From NCBI RefSeq assembly GCF_016427535.1, contig NZ_JAELXV010000001.1, positions 124,001-188,000 on the forward strand: a stretch of DNA of 64,000 bases, given 5' to 3'. Shown one piece after another: positions 49,838-58,478 of the stretch. The stretch comes from Hymenobacter sp. BT559. Its GTDB lineage: Bacteria > Bacteroidota > Bacteroidia > Cytophagales > Hymenobacteraceae. The notes beneath the pieces are model-generated. The model searched no databases and had not been told where the DNA came from. It saw only the letters and a list, made by a program, of their open reading frames with translations. A program made the translations under genes and the position numbers. How positions within the stretch are numbered: the first letter of the stretch is position 1; every line of letters begins with the position of its first letter.

Positions 49838-50577
49838 TGCTTGCCATTTAGCTGCTGTTGCATACTCTGGCCGAACGTCCACAACTCGGCCATTGGTACA
49901 ACGCCGCGCCTATTCTTAGCTATGTTTTTTCCTTCTTTCGTGAATAAGAAGGGATAGCATGCAATACCTTGGTTGCCAGTCAGCGCGCTTATCTCCTGCT
50001 CCCAGCCTTTCCATCGTAGGCCGTGGTAGAATTCGGACAGGTTGCCGGAAAAACAGAAAACCAAAAAGTCAGAATACGTTTTGCCGGTAGCCTGCCAGCG
50101 CAGGCTTTCGGGAGCGAAGTAAAATATTTTGCCCATTGACTCTAGCCCAAACGCGCCCGCGTTGATAGCATAGAAACCGCCTAGCACATCATCGGCTACC
50201 AGTAAAAAGCCTTGCTGCTTATGCTTGTTCCAGCTCATCAAATCGCGGTCTAAGCCCTGGTTACCCGACCCTAGGATGCGTAGCCATCCATTGTCTACCA
50301 AGATACCCCCGGTTTCATAGATAACGGCGCCCATCGGCGACCGCGTAGTGACTTGGGCTGCTAGTAGAGCGCTGTCTGCCCGCATTGGGCTTTTGGGCAG
50401 TACCTGAACCTTATTCTTAGCTTGCTTAAGCCAGCCGCTTACCAATTCCCAACCCGGCTCTTGCGTATTTATTAATTCGGCTAGCGAGCGCATGGGCATT
50501 TGCTGCGCGTGTGCAGGAGTAGGAGAATTAATTACTGCTGCTGCTAGTAAGCAGAGCGTGCCAATGGTTCGTTTCAT
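49834..50577 (-). CDS. Exported DUF2625 protein
   Basis: A 247-residue protein with a signal peptide (MKRTIGTLCLLAAAVI.., cleavage after AHAQ, about residue 25). The mature part matches DUF2625: SLAELINTQEPGWELVSGWL, LLAAQVTTRSPMGAVIYET and FYAINAGAFGLESMGKIFYF. Function unknown. The G+C is visibly lower than its neighbours. Family members are usually cytoplasmic by my recollection, so a signal peptide would be unusual. The stop codon overlaps that of the HAD gene. Confidence 0.85.
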   Translation of the reverse strand: MKRTIGTLCLLAAAVINSPTPAHAQQMPMRSLAELINTQEPGWELVSGWLKQAKNKVQVLPKSPMRADSALLAAQVTTRSPMGAVIYETGGILVDNGWLRILGSGNQGLDRDLMSWNKHKQQGFLLVADDVLGGFYAINAGAFGLESMGKIFYFAPESLRWQATGKTYSDFLVFCFSGNLSEFYHGLRWKGWEQEISALTGNQGIACYPFLFTKEGKNIAKNRRGVVPMAELWTFGQSMQQQLNGKH

Positions 50578-50591
50578 TCGGAGCTGCACAT

Positions 50592-50630
50592 AAAAACGCC
50601 CGATTAGCTTATAGCCAATCGGGCGTTTTT
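50592..50630 (-). terminator. Intrinsic terminator between the small lipoprotein and DUF2625 genes
   Basis: The stem AAAAACGCCCGATTAGCT / AGCCAATCGGGCGTTTTT (one mismatch) has a 3-base loop and runs of A and T on the two sides. It would end the lipoprotein transcript, which reads on the minus strand from 50798. Confidence 0.85.
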
Positions 50631-50651
50631 ATTACTAGATAGTTCACCAAC

Positions 50652-50798
50652 CTACTGCTGGTTCACCGGCGTAGCGGTGCTGGCCGTGATGGGCGCGCTG
50701 GTCGATTTGGCCGACGAGTAGGCGGGGCAGGTGCTCTTGTTGCAGGCACCTAGGCCTAGGGTAGCAGCACCGATTGCGAGGATAAGAAGCTTTTTCAT
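50652..50798 (-). CDS. Small lipoprotein
   Basis: A 48-residue protein with a lipoprotein signal peptide: MKKLLILAIGAATLGLGAC, lipobox LGAC with the modified cysteine at about residue 19. The mature part of about 30 residues is Ser/Thr/Ala-rich (SSAKSTSAPITASTATP) with a second cysteine. It has its own terminator. Very short lipoproteins like this are common in the phylum; the role is unknown. CCTAGGCCTAGG (two overlapping palindromes, 50749-50760) lies inside the signal peptide coding part. Confidence 0.7.
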   Translation of the reverse strand: MKKLLILAIGAATLGLGACNKSTCPAYSSAKSTSAPITASTATPVNQQ

Positions 50799-50941
50799 AA
50801 AGAGTAAAAAATTAAGAATTACAAGTTGCTGGTTCAAAGATAAGCGGCCTGAAAGCTAATTAGCTAGGCCTTTAGCCCAAAAAGTGCAATTTCTTTGAAT
50901 AGTACTTTTTGGGCTATTTAGGTTCCTAACGCTGAACTTAT

Positions 50942-52363
50942 TTATTCAGTATATCCCAGAATTCTTAACATGCTCTCGGCCGTTTGCTTGGGCGCAAACA
51001 CCGTGTCGGTGAGTGTGCCGTCCTCCGCGCGGTCCAAGATGACGTGCTTGGGCGCGGGGATGAGGCAATGCTTAAGGCCGCCGTAGCCACTGAGGCTCTC
51101 TTGGTAGGCGCCAGTGTGGAAGAAACCCACGTAGAGCGGCTGGTCAGTAGCGGCCTCTTGGCGAGCGGGCTGCAGCTGCGGCAGGAAGGTCTGGTAGATG
51201 TGCTTCTCGGCGTTGTAGTAGTCTTGCGAGTCGCAGGTGAGGCCGCCGAGCTGAATCTTGCGGTAGGGGCGCTGCCAACCGTTGAGGGCCAGCATGATGA
51301 AGCGCTGGTTGAGCGCCCAGGTATCGGGTAGGTTGGTGATGAACGAGCCATCAATCATGTACCACAGTTCCTTGTCGTTCTGGAGCTTCTCGTCCAGAAT
51401 CGAGTAGATAGTGGCGCCGCTTTCGCCCACCGTGAAGATGCCGAACTCAGTGAAGATGTTGGGCTCGGGCACACCTTCCTCGGCGCAAATGCGCTGAATG
51501 GTGCGCAGAATCTCGGAAATCATGTACGGGTAGTCGTACTCCAGCTGAATCGAAGTCTGGATGGGCAGGCCGCCGCCGATGTCAATGGTCGTGAGTGTAG
51601 GGCACACCTTGCGCAGCTCGCAGTACTTGTGGATAAAGCGCGAAAGCTCGGTCCAGTAATACGACGTGTCCTTGATGCCGCTGCTGATGAAGTAATGCAG
51701 CATAGTCAGCTCGAAGCGCGGGTCTTCCTTGATGCGCTGCTCGTAGAGCGGCACGGCATCGGCGTAGCGGATACCTAGGCGCGAGGTATAGAACTGGAAG
51801 CGCGGCTCCTCATCGGAGGCCAGGCGCAAACCCAGCTTCACCTTTTTGCCTTCTTGCACGTGCTCGTGGTAGTAGTCGATTTCGTTGGGCGAATCGAGAA
51901 TAGGCAGGCAGTTAACGAAGTCGTCGTTGAGCAGCGCGGTGATGTCGCGTTTGTATTCCTCAGGCTTGAAGCCGTTGCAAATGATAAACTTTTCTTTACC
52001 CACCTTGCCCTGCTCGTAGAGCGAGCGGATGATGCTGATGTCAAACCACGACGAGGTTTCGAGGTGCACGTCGTTTTTGAGCGCCTGGTCAAGTATGAAG
52101 CGGAAGTGCGACGACTTGGTGCAGTAGGCGTAGGAATACGAGCCGGTGTAGCCCGTCTTGGCAATGCCCTCGGCAAACCAGGCTTTGGCCCGCTGAATCT
52201 GGGAGCTTATTTTGGGCAAGTACGTGAGGCGCAGCGGGGTGCCATGCTTCTCCACTAGCGCCATCAGGTCGATGTCGTGGAAAAACAGCTCGTTGTCGCG
52301 CACCTGAAAATCGGCGTTGGGGAAGTCGAAGGTTTGGGTAATGAGGTCCTGGTAGGTATCCAT
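50942..52363 (-). CDS. speA: Arginine decarboxylase, Bacteroidota type
   Basis: A 473-residue PLP enzyme of fold type III (alanine racemase-like), converting arginine to agmatine and CO2 for polyamine synthesis. The PLP lysine is K83 in YCTKSSHF. IDIGGGLPIQTS near 262 is the phosphate-binding glycine loop, and GLTCDSQDYYN near 373 carries the catalytic cysteine region. It is shorter than the 630-residue E. coli biosynthetic SpeA and fits the compact form found in this phylum. It is divergent from an arginase-like gene, so arginine use is organised around this 288-bp promoter region. Confidence 0.92.
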   Translation of the reverse strand: MDTYQDLITQTFDFPNADFQVRDNELFFHDIDLMALVEKHGTPLRLTYLPKISSQIQRAKAWFAEGIAKTGYTGSYSYAYCTKSSHFRFILDQALKNDVHLETSSWFDISIIRSLYEQGKVGKEKFIICNGFKPEEYKRDITALLNDDFVNCLPILDSPNEIDYYHEHVQEGKKVKLGLRLASDEEPRFQFYTSRLGIRYADAVPLYEQRIKEDPRFELTMLHYFISSGIKDTSYYWTELSRFIHKYCELRKVCPTLTTIDIGGGLPIQTSIQLEYDYPYMISEILRTIQRICAEEGVPEPNIFTEFGIFTVGESGATIYSILDEKLQNDKELWYMIDGSFITNLPDTWALNQRFIMLALNGWQRPYRKIQLGGLTCDSQDYYNAEKHIYQTFLPQLQPARQEAATDQPLYVGFFHTGAYQESLSGYGGLKHCLIPAPKHVILDRAEDGTLTDTVFAPKQTAESMLRILGYTE

Positions 52364-52651
52364 TTCTGAAGTAGCAGTTATTACTTGTCAGTACGAGTAT
52401 GGGCTGCCAGGCGTAAAACTCCTAGCAATCGACACCTAGTAACGGACAACTAAAAGAAAATGCCGACCTTTACGGCCGGCGGTTCAAAAGTACCGCCGGA
52501 GGCCGGAAACAGTCCGGCTTCGCGCATCGGCCCTAGGTGGCAGAAAGCGACATGGCTACGGCGCAACCGCGCCGCAAGGCAGCGCTCGTCCTCCCGCAGG
52601 GGGGGCGGCCCGGTGCCGTTTGCTTCCGTCTTTTCTTTCCATTCCCACCCG

Positions 52652-53629
52652 ATGAAACGCATTAAGATTCTAGAAGTTCGCTCCGAGCTTGGGGCCGGCA
52701 CCCGCGGCTCCAGCCTGGGCGTCGATGCCCTGCGCGTGGCCTGCCTCAACAAGGGCTCCGACTACTTTCGGCGCTACAGCTCGGTAGCGGTGCCCGACCT
52801 CAACTACGCGCTGTTTGACCCCACGCCGTTCCCGTTTGCCCGGCACATCGACGCCATTTATACGGTGCAAAAGAGCGTGGCCAGCGCCGTGGAGCAAACG
52901 TTGCGCTTTGGCGAGTTTCCATTGGTGCTAAGCGGCGACCACAGCAGCGCTAATGCTACCATTGCCGGCATTAAGGCTGCGTACCCGAATAAGACCCTAG
53001 GCGTCATTTGGATAGATGCGCACGCCGACATCCACTCGCCCTACACCACGCCCAGCGGCAATGTGCACGGCATGCCCCTGGCCGCCGCCCTAGGTGAGGA
53101 CAACCGCGCCTGCCAGCGCAACGCGCCCGACGCCGATACCGAGTTCTTCTGGCGCCGCCTTCAAAACCTGAGCGAGCCCGGCCCCAAACTGCGCCCCGAG
53201 CACCTAGTGTACGTGGCCGTGCGCGATACCGAGGAAGAAGAAGATGCCCTCATCGAGCGCCTAGGTATCAAGTGGATACGCCTGCCGGAGATTCAGCAGA
53301 AAGGCAGCCGACAGCTGGCCCGCGAGATTTACCAGCATCTGCGCTTCTGCGACATGGTGTACATCTCGTTTGATGTAGACAGCCTCGACGCGAGCTTTAG
53401 CCACGGTACGGGCACGCCGGTCGAGAACGGCCTGTATTTATCGGAAGGCGAAAACCTGTGTCAGGACCTGCTCGAAAATGAGCGCGTGGTGTGCTTCGAG
53501 ATGGGCGAAATCAATCCGACTCTCGACAACGAGAATACGATGGCGCAGAACGCTTTTAATATCCTGGAAAAAGCAACCGCCGCTATCGAGCGGCGGCTGC
53601 AAGTAGGCGACGTAGTAGACCGAGGGTAG
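52652..53629 (+). CDS. Arginase/agmatinase-family ureohydrolase, arginase-like
   Basis: A 325-residue manganese enzyme. All six metal ligands are present: H97 (SGDHSS), D122, H124, D126 (DAHADIH) and D241, D243 (SFDVDSLD). The loop SGNVHGMPL at 135-143 is the arginase form, and GTGTPVENGL after the last ligands also fits arginase; agmatinases differ there. It should release urea from arginine (giving ornithine), though agmatine is not excluded because speA is divergent next door. The ATG at 52652 is chosen; 64 upstream codons are leader. A G+C-rich hairpin lies in the leader near 52473-52507. Confidence 0.85.
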   Translation: MKRIKILEVRSELGAGTRGSSLGVDALRVACLNKGSDYFRRYSSVAVPDLNYALFDPTPFPFARHIDAIYTVQKSVASAVEQTLRFGEFPLVLSGDHSSANATIAGIKAAYPNKTLGVIWIDAHADIHSPYTTPSGNVHGMPLAAALGEDNRACQRNAPDADTEFFWRRLQNLSEPGPKLRPEHLVYVAVRDTEEEEDALIERLGIKWIRLPEIQQKGSRQLAREIYQHLRFCDMVYISFDVDSLDASFSHGTGTPVENGLYLSEGENLCQDLLENERVVCFEMGEINPTLDNENTMAQNAFNILEKATAAIERRLQVGDVVDRG

Positions 53630-53654
53630 AATAATAGACTTGGATATAAAAACT

Positions 53655-53752
53655 GGGTCATGCAGCGCGCAGTGAAGCATCTCGCTCGCTTCGTTGCTGA
53701 CGTCAGAGTTCACTGCGCCACGCAAGATGCTTCACCGCGCGCTGCATGACCC
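53655..53752. repeat. REP-like inverted repeat after the arginase-like gene
   Basis: 28-base arms (from 53655 and to 53752), beginning GGGTCATGCAGCGCGCAGTG and containing GAAGCATCT, pair with about two mismatches. It is a family member with AGCGCGC replacing TGAGC; the loop is about 42 bases with further weak pairing. Confidence 0.8.
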
Positions 53753-53808
53753 GTTAAATTATTCGGGAACAAGGCTATTCGGTAAGGTGCTCGGAATACA
53801 TGAGCACC

Positions 53809-55026
53809 TTACTGATTATACTGGCTAATGAACGCGTAGGCGCCTAGGGTGTAGGCGGTGGCCGAAGAGAAGTGGTTGCCACCCTGGATGGGCCGTAACG
53901 CTACTTGCGTAGCGCCGCGGGCCTGCATGGCGTCGTAGGCATCTTGGGAGTTGAAGAAGGGCACGTAGTCGTCGGCGGTGCCGTGGAAGAGGGCTAGGGG
54001 CGCCGTGGGCTTCCAGTCGTAGATGTCGTTGGCGGTGAGCGTAGCCGTCAAGGCCGCGTCGGAGTTGGTCAGTACTGCCTGGCGAAAGGTATTAGTGAAT
54101 AGCTGACTTTGCTGCGTGGGTACTTGGGCAAATGGGTCGGCTTGCAGGCGCGTGGCATAGGGCTCCTGGTAGTAGTAGGAGTAAGGCCGGTTGAGACTAT
54201 ACACCCGGTCGTAGGTGCGCAGTACCCACACGTAGGTGCTCAAGAAGCTGAGCGGCTGCGTGCTTTGCAAGATGTACTTGGCAAAGGCCGACTTGTGGTA
54301 GGCGCCCGCGCCGGGGGCGCTGGCCGTCACGGGCAGCGTGGTAGCGTAGTTTTCCTGCAAATACTTGTGCAGGGCCAACGTGGCGTAGCCGCCTTCCGAG
54401 TACCCTAGGAGAAAGTTTTTGCTGTTGACGCTAATCTTTTGCTGCTGGCAAAACTCGCGGGTGGCGCGCAGCATGTCGGCCGAGGTGGAGGCCAGTGAGG
54501 CAGCGTGCTCGTAGGGGTGAGGCAGGGCCTTGCTGGCGCCGTAGCCTAGGTAGTCGGGCGCCGATACTACGTAGCCCGTCGAGGCCAGCACCGATACCAC
54601 CGACCATACATCGGAGCCCTGGGCGTAGTAGCTGGGTGCCTGGCCTTCGCTGCTCGGCGTGAGGGTGCCGTGCTGGTAGCTCAGCACTGGCAGCGCCGTG
54701 GGGGCCGTAGGCACCAGCACCGCGCCCGAGGCCGTGGTTTCCTGGCCCTCGGGCGTGCGGGTGCGGTAGGTAAGGCGGTACACTTTGATGGGGTATTGCA
54801 CCAGCGCGCCTGCCAGCGGAATGGCCGATACCCGCGCGGCGAGCGCCGTGGTGCTGTACTCACCAATGAGGCTGCTGCCCGTGAGTACGGTAGAGGTATT
54901 GTCGGGCGTGGTAGGCGCCGGCGTGCTGGCATCAGGGTTGGGGGCGCTGTTTTTGCAGGCCGGGGCGGCCAGCAGCCCCACGCAGAGCCACAAAGCCGGA
55001 AGAATCGAAAAGCGAGATAGCAACAC
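53809..55026 (-). CDS. Alpha/beta-hydrolase lipoprotein (secretory lipase/peptidase type)
   Basis: A 405-residue protein with a lipoprotein signal (LCVGLLAAPAC, cysteine near residue 24) and a Thr/Pro-rich linker. The hydrolase domain has the oxyanion region SYQHGTLTPS near 120, the nucleophile in LLGYSEGGYA near 210, aspartate in FHGTADDYV near 352 and histidine in QGGNHFSSA near 385. It resembles secreted lipases and esterases of the LIP/prolyl-peptidase group. The substrate is unknown. It probably faces the outer membrane surface or periplasm. It is convergent with the arginase-like gene across a REP-like hairpin. Confidence 0.85.
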   Translation of the reverse strand: MLLSRFSILPALWLCVGLLAAPACKNSAPNPDASTPAPTTPDNTSTVLTGSSLIGEYSTTALAARVSAIPLAGALVQYPIKVYRLTYRTRTPEGQETTASGAVLVPTAPTALPVLSYQHGTLTPSSEGQAPSYYAQGSDVWSVVSVLASTGYVVSAPDYLGYGASKALPHPYEHAASLASTSADMLRATREFCQQQKISVNSKNFLLGYSEGGYATLALHKYLQENYATTLPVTASAPGAGAYHKSAFAKYILQSTQPLSFLSTYVWVLRTYDRVYSLNRPYSYYYQEPYATRLQADPFAQVPTQQSQLFTNTFRQAVLTNSDAALTATLTANDIYDWKPTAPLALFHGTADDYVPFFNSQDAYDAMQARGATQVALRPIQGGNHFSSATAYTLGAYAFISQYNQ

Positions 55027-55189
55027 GCGGAGAAAAGTTAGATTACAGAGTAACTTCTAACGCGGAGCACGAAGGGCCGCGTTCCGAGCGGTGGGCGAAA
55101 AGATGAAAACTGGGTGATTCGTACCGGCTAGTTAGCCCAAGGAGCAGGCTGGCCGCCAGTGGTGCCGCCTAGGTGGGGCAGGGCGGGCT

Positions 55190-55197
55190 TACCTTTG
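55190..55197 (+). promoter_or_regulatory. -7 box (TACCTTTG) before the MFS gene
   Basis: Fits TAnnTTTG and lies 19 bp before the ATG at 55217. No good -33 TTG is seen at the expected distance. Confidence 0.45.
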
Positions 55198-55216
55198 CAA
55201 AACCACTTTAGAGCGC

Positions 55217-56458
55217 ATGGATATAGAAGCCGGGCGGGCGTTTCGCAGTCGCAACTTTCGCTATTTTTTTGCCGGGCAGTCTATCTCCTTGCTTGGCACC
55301 TGGATGCAGAAAACGGCTGTGAGTTGGGTGATTTATACCCAAACGCACTCCAAATTCATGCTCGGCGTAAGTGTGTTTGCCACGCTGTTTCCGTCGGCCA
55401 TCTTCTCGTTGCTTGGGGGCGTAGTATCCGACCGCTACAACCGCTACCGCGTGCTGCTGCTCACGCAAGTGTTCTCGATGGCGCAGGCCGCGCTGCTAGC
55501 GGTGGCGGTGTTCTGGCAGCCGGGCGCGGTGTGGGCAATCATTGTGCTAAGCGCGGTGCTAGGGCTCATCAACGCCTTCGACGTGCCCGCCCGGCAGTCA
55601 CTGGTGTACGACCTAGTCGAGGATAAAGCAGACCTACCCAATGCCGTGGCCCTGAACTCGATGATGCTCAACCTGTCGAAGCTGCTAGGCCCCGCCGTGG
55701 CTGGCCTGGCGCTAGAGCAGCTAGGCGCGGCCGCCTGCTTCGGGCTCAATGCCGTTAGCTTCGTGGCTGTCATTGGCTCGCTGCTGGCCCTGAAGCTACC
55801 GGCCTACGTAGCCAAGGTGCACACTAACAGCATCCTAGGTGAGCTTGCTGAGGGATTTCAGTACGTGAGGAATACGGCCAATATCCGGTTTATTATCAGT
55901 ATGCTGGGCCTCACGGCGCTGCTCGTGCTGCCGTTTACCAACCTGATGCCGGTGTACGCCAAGGATATTTTTAAGGGAACGGCCACCACATTTGGCCTGC
56001 TCGACGGGGCCATTGGGCTGGGTGGCCTCGTGGGGGCGTTCTTTCTGGCCTCGCTGAAGCCGACCACCAGTCTGAACAAGGTTATTGCCGGCACCACGTT
56101 TGTATTCGGTATTGGGCTGCTGCTGTTTGCCTACACGCCGTGGTACCTGTGGGCATTAGGCTTTCTAGTCGTCACCGCGTTTGGCATGATGGCCCAAACC
56201 ACCATCAGCGTCACGCTGCTGCAAACCACCGTGGCGCCGGCCATGCGGGGTCGCGTCATCAGCCTCTACGTACTGGTGTACACGGCCGCGCTGCCCCTAG
56301 GTAGCCTGCTGGTGGGCGCCGCCTCGGAGCGCCTGGGGGTGCAAGCCACCGTGTTGGCCGAGGGTTTTTTGTGCTTGCTCATCGCGGTGCTCTACCTCCA
56401 AGATTATCGCAAGGGTAAGTTGGCACCTACCGCGCCGGAGGTAGCGCTGGCTAGTTGA
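55217..56458 (+). CDS. MFS transporter (EntS/MFS_3-like exporter)
   Basis: A 413-residue inner-membrane protein with 12 hydrophobic segments, starting with RSRNFRYFFAGQSISLLGTW, the typical first helix of the MFS_3/EntS-like group. The loop after helix 2 (GGVVSDRYNRYRVLLL) is the MFS A-motif (GxxxDRxxRR variant). A second loop occurs after helix 10. Members export siderophores, drugs or other small molecules by proton exchange; the substrate cannot be told. It is followed by a G+C-rich inverted repeat that separates it from argS. Confidence 0.9.
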   Translation: MDIEAGRAFRSRNFRYFFAGQSISLLGTWMQKTAVSWVIYTQTHSKFMLGVSVFATLFPSAIFSLLGGVVSDRYNRYRVLLLTQVFSMAQAALLAVAVFWQPGAVWAIIVLSAVLGLINAFDVPARQSLVYDLVEDKADLPNAVALNSMMLNLSKLLGPAVAGLALEQLGAAACFGLNAVSFVAVIGSLLALKLPAYVAKVHTNSILGELAEGFQYVRNTANIRFIISMLGLTALLVLPFTNLMPVYAKDIFKGTATTFGLLDGAIGLGGLVGAFFLASLKPTTSLNKVIAGTTFVFGIGLLLFAYTPWYLWALGFLVVTAFGMMAQTTISVTLLQTTVAPAMRGRVISLYVLVYTAALPLGSLLVGAASERLGVQATVLAEGFLCLLIAVLYLQDYRKGKLAPTAPEVALAS

Positions 56459-56469
56459 AACCCAGTTGG

Positions 56470-56573
56470 CCCACCCCCAACCTCTCCCCTCCGGGAGAGG
56501 GGAGCCAAGCGCTAGCAAACATCATTCTGTCGTTAGGCTCCCCTCTCCCAGAGGGGAGGGGTTGGGGGTGGGG
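56470..56573. repeat. G+C-rich inverted repeat (CCACCCCCAACC..CTCCCCTC) between MFS and argS genes
   Basis: Arms of about 37 bases: the left from 56470 (CCCACCCCCAACCTCTCCCC) and the right to 56573 (its complement, ending GGGGTTGGGGGTGGG), with two small differences; each arm also folds on itself (CCCCTCCGGGAGAGGGG). The loop is about 30 bases. This is a third repeat type, of a kind I recall as frequent between genes of this group. It could stop transcription from the MFS gene. Confidence 0.8.
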
Positions 56574-56593
56574 TAATGCGCCTGGCCCCGCCG

Positions 56594-56601
56594 TACCTTT
56601 G
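56594..56601 (+). promoter_or_regulatory. -7 box (TACCTTTG) 5 bp before the argS GTG start
   Basis: Fits TAnnTTTG. The GTG start is only 5 bp downstream, so transcription from this box would give a message with almost no leader. The upstream position where a -33 TTG is expected falls in G+C-rich sequence without a match. Confidence 0.4.
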
Positions 56602-56606
56602 CCCTC

Positions 56607-58400
56607 GTGCAACAGCTTGAACAAACCTTAAAAACTGCCCTGCAAGCCGCCGCGCAGGCCGTTTTCAACCAAGACATTCCTGCCGCCAGCCTGGTGCTGC
56701 AGCCCACGCGCAAGGATTTTGCAGGCAGCTTTACCCTCGTTACCTTTCCGCTCACCAAGGCGTTTGGCAAAGGCCCCGAGCAAATAGGCCAGGCCCTGGG
56801 TGAGTGGCTGAAGGCTAACGAGCCCGCCGTGCGCGGCTACAACGTGGTAAAAGGCTTCCTGAACCTCGAAATCGCCGACGCCGAGTGGCTCAAGCTCTTT
56901 ACTGAGCTAGCGCAGCAGCCCGCCGGTACGCCCGTGCCCTTCGATGGCCCCAAAAAGGTGGTGGTCGAGTACTCGTCGCCCAATACCAACAAGCCCTTGC
57001 ACCTAGGGCACCTGCGTAATAACTTCTTGGGCTACAGCGTAGCTGAGATTTTGAAAGCTACCGGCGCCACCGTCACTAAGGCCAACCTGGTGAACGACCG
57101 CGGCATTCACATCTGCAAGTCGATGATAGCCTACCAGCGCTTTGGAGAAGGAGCCACGCCCGAGAGCATGGGCCTAAAAGGCGACCACCTGGCTGGCAAA
57201 TACTACGTGCTGTTCGAAAAGCACTACCGCGAAGAAATCAAGCAGCTTGAAGCCGAAGGCGTCACCAACGAGGTTGCCAAAAAGCAGGCTCCGCTGATGC
57301 TCGAAGCCCAGCAGATGCTGCAGCAATGGGAGGCCGGCGACGAAGAGGTAATGGCCCTCTGGCACCGCATGAACGGCTGGGTCTACGATGGCTTCAACGC
57401 CACCTACGCCAACATCGGCGTCGATTTTGACAAGTTTTACTACGAGTCGGGTACCTATCTGCTGGGTAAGGAGCGCGTGGAAGAAGGTCTACAAAAAGGT
57501 GTTTTCTTCAAGAAAGAGAATGGCTCGGTGTGGGTTGACTTGCAAGCTGAAGGCCTTGATGAGAAGCTGCTGCTGCGCGCCGATGGTACCAGTGTGTACA
57601 TCACGCAGGACCTAGGCACCGCTGAGCTAAAATATCAAGATTTTGGCTACGACAGCAGCATCTACGTCATTGCTGACGAGCAGAACTACCACATGCAGGT
57701 GCTGCAAGCCACGCTCAAAAAGCTGGGTAAGCCCTACGCCGACGCCATTCACCACCTCAGCTACGGCATGGTCGATTTGCCCTCGGGCAAGATGAAAAGC
57801 CGCGAAGGCACCGTAGTTGATGCCGATGAGCTGGTGAAGGAAGTGGAAGAAGCTGCCGAAGCCGCAACGCTCGAAAAAGGCAAAACCGAAGGCCTCAGCG
57901 AGGAAGAACTGGCGGACCTCTACCATACCCTCGGCCTAGGTGCCCTCAAATACTACCTGCTGAAAGTAGACCCCAAGAAGCGTATGCTTTTCAACCCCGC
58001 CGAGTCGGTGCGGCTGGAAGGCGATACGGGGCCGTTTATTCAGTATTCCTATGCCCGTATTTCTAAAATTCGGCGCGATGCGGAAGCAACAGGGGTAGCT
58101 GCCGAAGCAGATTTCAGCCAGTTGGGCAGCCTGCATCCGGCCGAGGCCGAGCTGATTCAGCAGTTGGCCGGCTATGCAGGCGTGGTGGCCGAGGCTGCTC
58201 GCGCCCTCTCGCCCGCCGTGGTAGCGCAATACGCTTATGAAGTAGCCAAAAGCTACAACCGCTTCTACACTGAGGTGCCGATTTTGAAGGAAGCCGACTT
58301 GGTGAAAAAGACTTTCCGCGTGGCATTGTCGGCTAAAACTGCCGACACCATCAAAGCCAGCCTCGGGCTGCTCGGCATTGATGTGCCCGAGCGCATGTAG
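56607..58400 (+). CDS. argS: Arginyl-tRNA synthetase
   Basis: A 597-residue class I enzyme charging tRNA-Arg. The N-terminal Arg-specific domain is residues 1-100. The HIGH motif is in TNKPLHLGHLRNN near residue 132, and the KMSK equivalent is in LPSGKMKSREGTV near 395. The C-terminal anticodon-binding domain (DALR) ends the protein. Length is normal. The start is GTG (GTG CAA CAG CTT); no ATG precedes it in a sensible position, and a TACCTTTG box ends 5 bp upstream. A terminator follows at 58429. Confidence 0.96.
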   Translation: MQQLEQTLKTALQAAAQAVFNQDIPAASLVLQPTRKDFAGSFTLVTFPLTKAFGKGPEQIGQALGEWLKANEPAVRGYNVVKGFLNLEIADAEWLKLFTELAQQPAGTPVPFDGPKKVVVEYSSPNTNKPLHLGHLRNNFLGYSVAEILKATGATVTKANLVNDRGIHICKSMIAYQRFGEGATPESMGLKGDHLAGKYYVLFEKHYREEIKQLEAEGVTNEVAKKQAPLMLEAQQMLQQWEAGDEEVMALWHRMNGWVYDGFNATYANIGVDFDKFYYESGTYLLGKERVEEGLQKGVFFKKENGSVWVDLQAEGLDEKLLLRADGTSVYITQDLGTAELKYQDFGYDSSIYVIADEQNYHMQVLQATLKKLGKPYADAIHHLSYGMVDLPSGKMKSREGTVVDADELVKEVEEAAEAATLEKGKTEGLSEEELADLYHTLGLGALKYYLLKVDPKKRMLFNPAESVRLEGDTGPFIQYSYARISKIRRDAEATGVAAEADFSQLGSLHPAEAELIQQLAGYAGVVAEAARALSPAVVAQYAYEVAKSYNRFYTEVPILKEADLVKKTFRVALSAKTADTIKASLGLLGIDVPERM

Positions 58401-58428
58401 GAACAGTTTGATTAATAGTGAACCAGAC

Positions 58429-58465
58429 GTAGAGACGCGGCACTCCCGCGTCTCTACCTTTTTTT
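58429..58465 (+). terminator. Intrinsic terminator after argS
   Basis: The stem GTAGAGACGCGG / CCGCGTCTCTAC (perfect, 12 bp) has a 5-base loop and a run of seven T. It lies 28 bp after the argS stop and 13 bp before the next ATG. Confidence 0.85.
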
Positions 58466-58478
58466 AGAGCAAAGCAAG

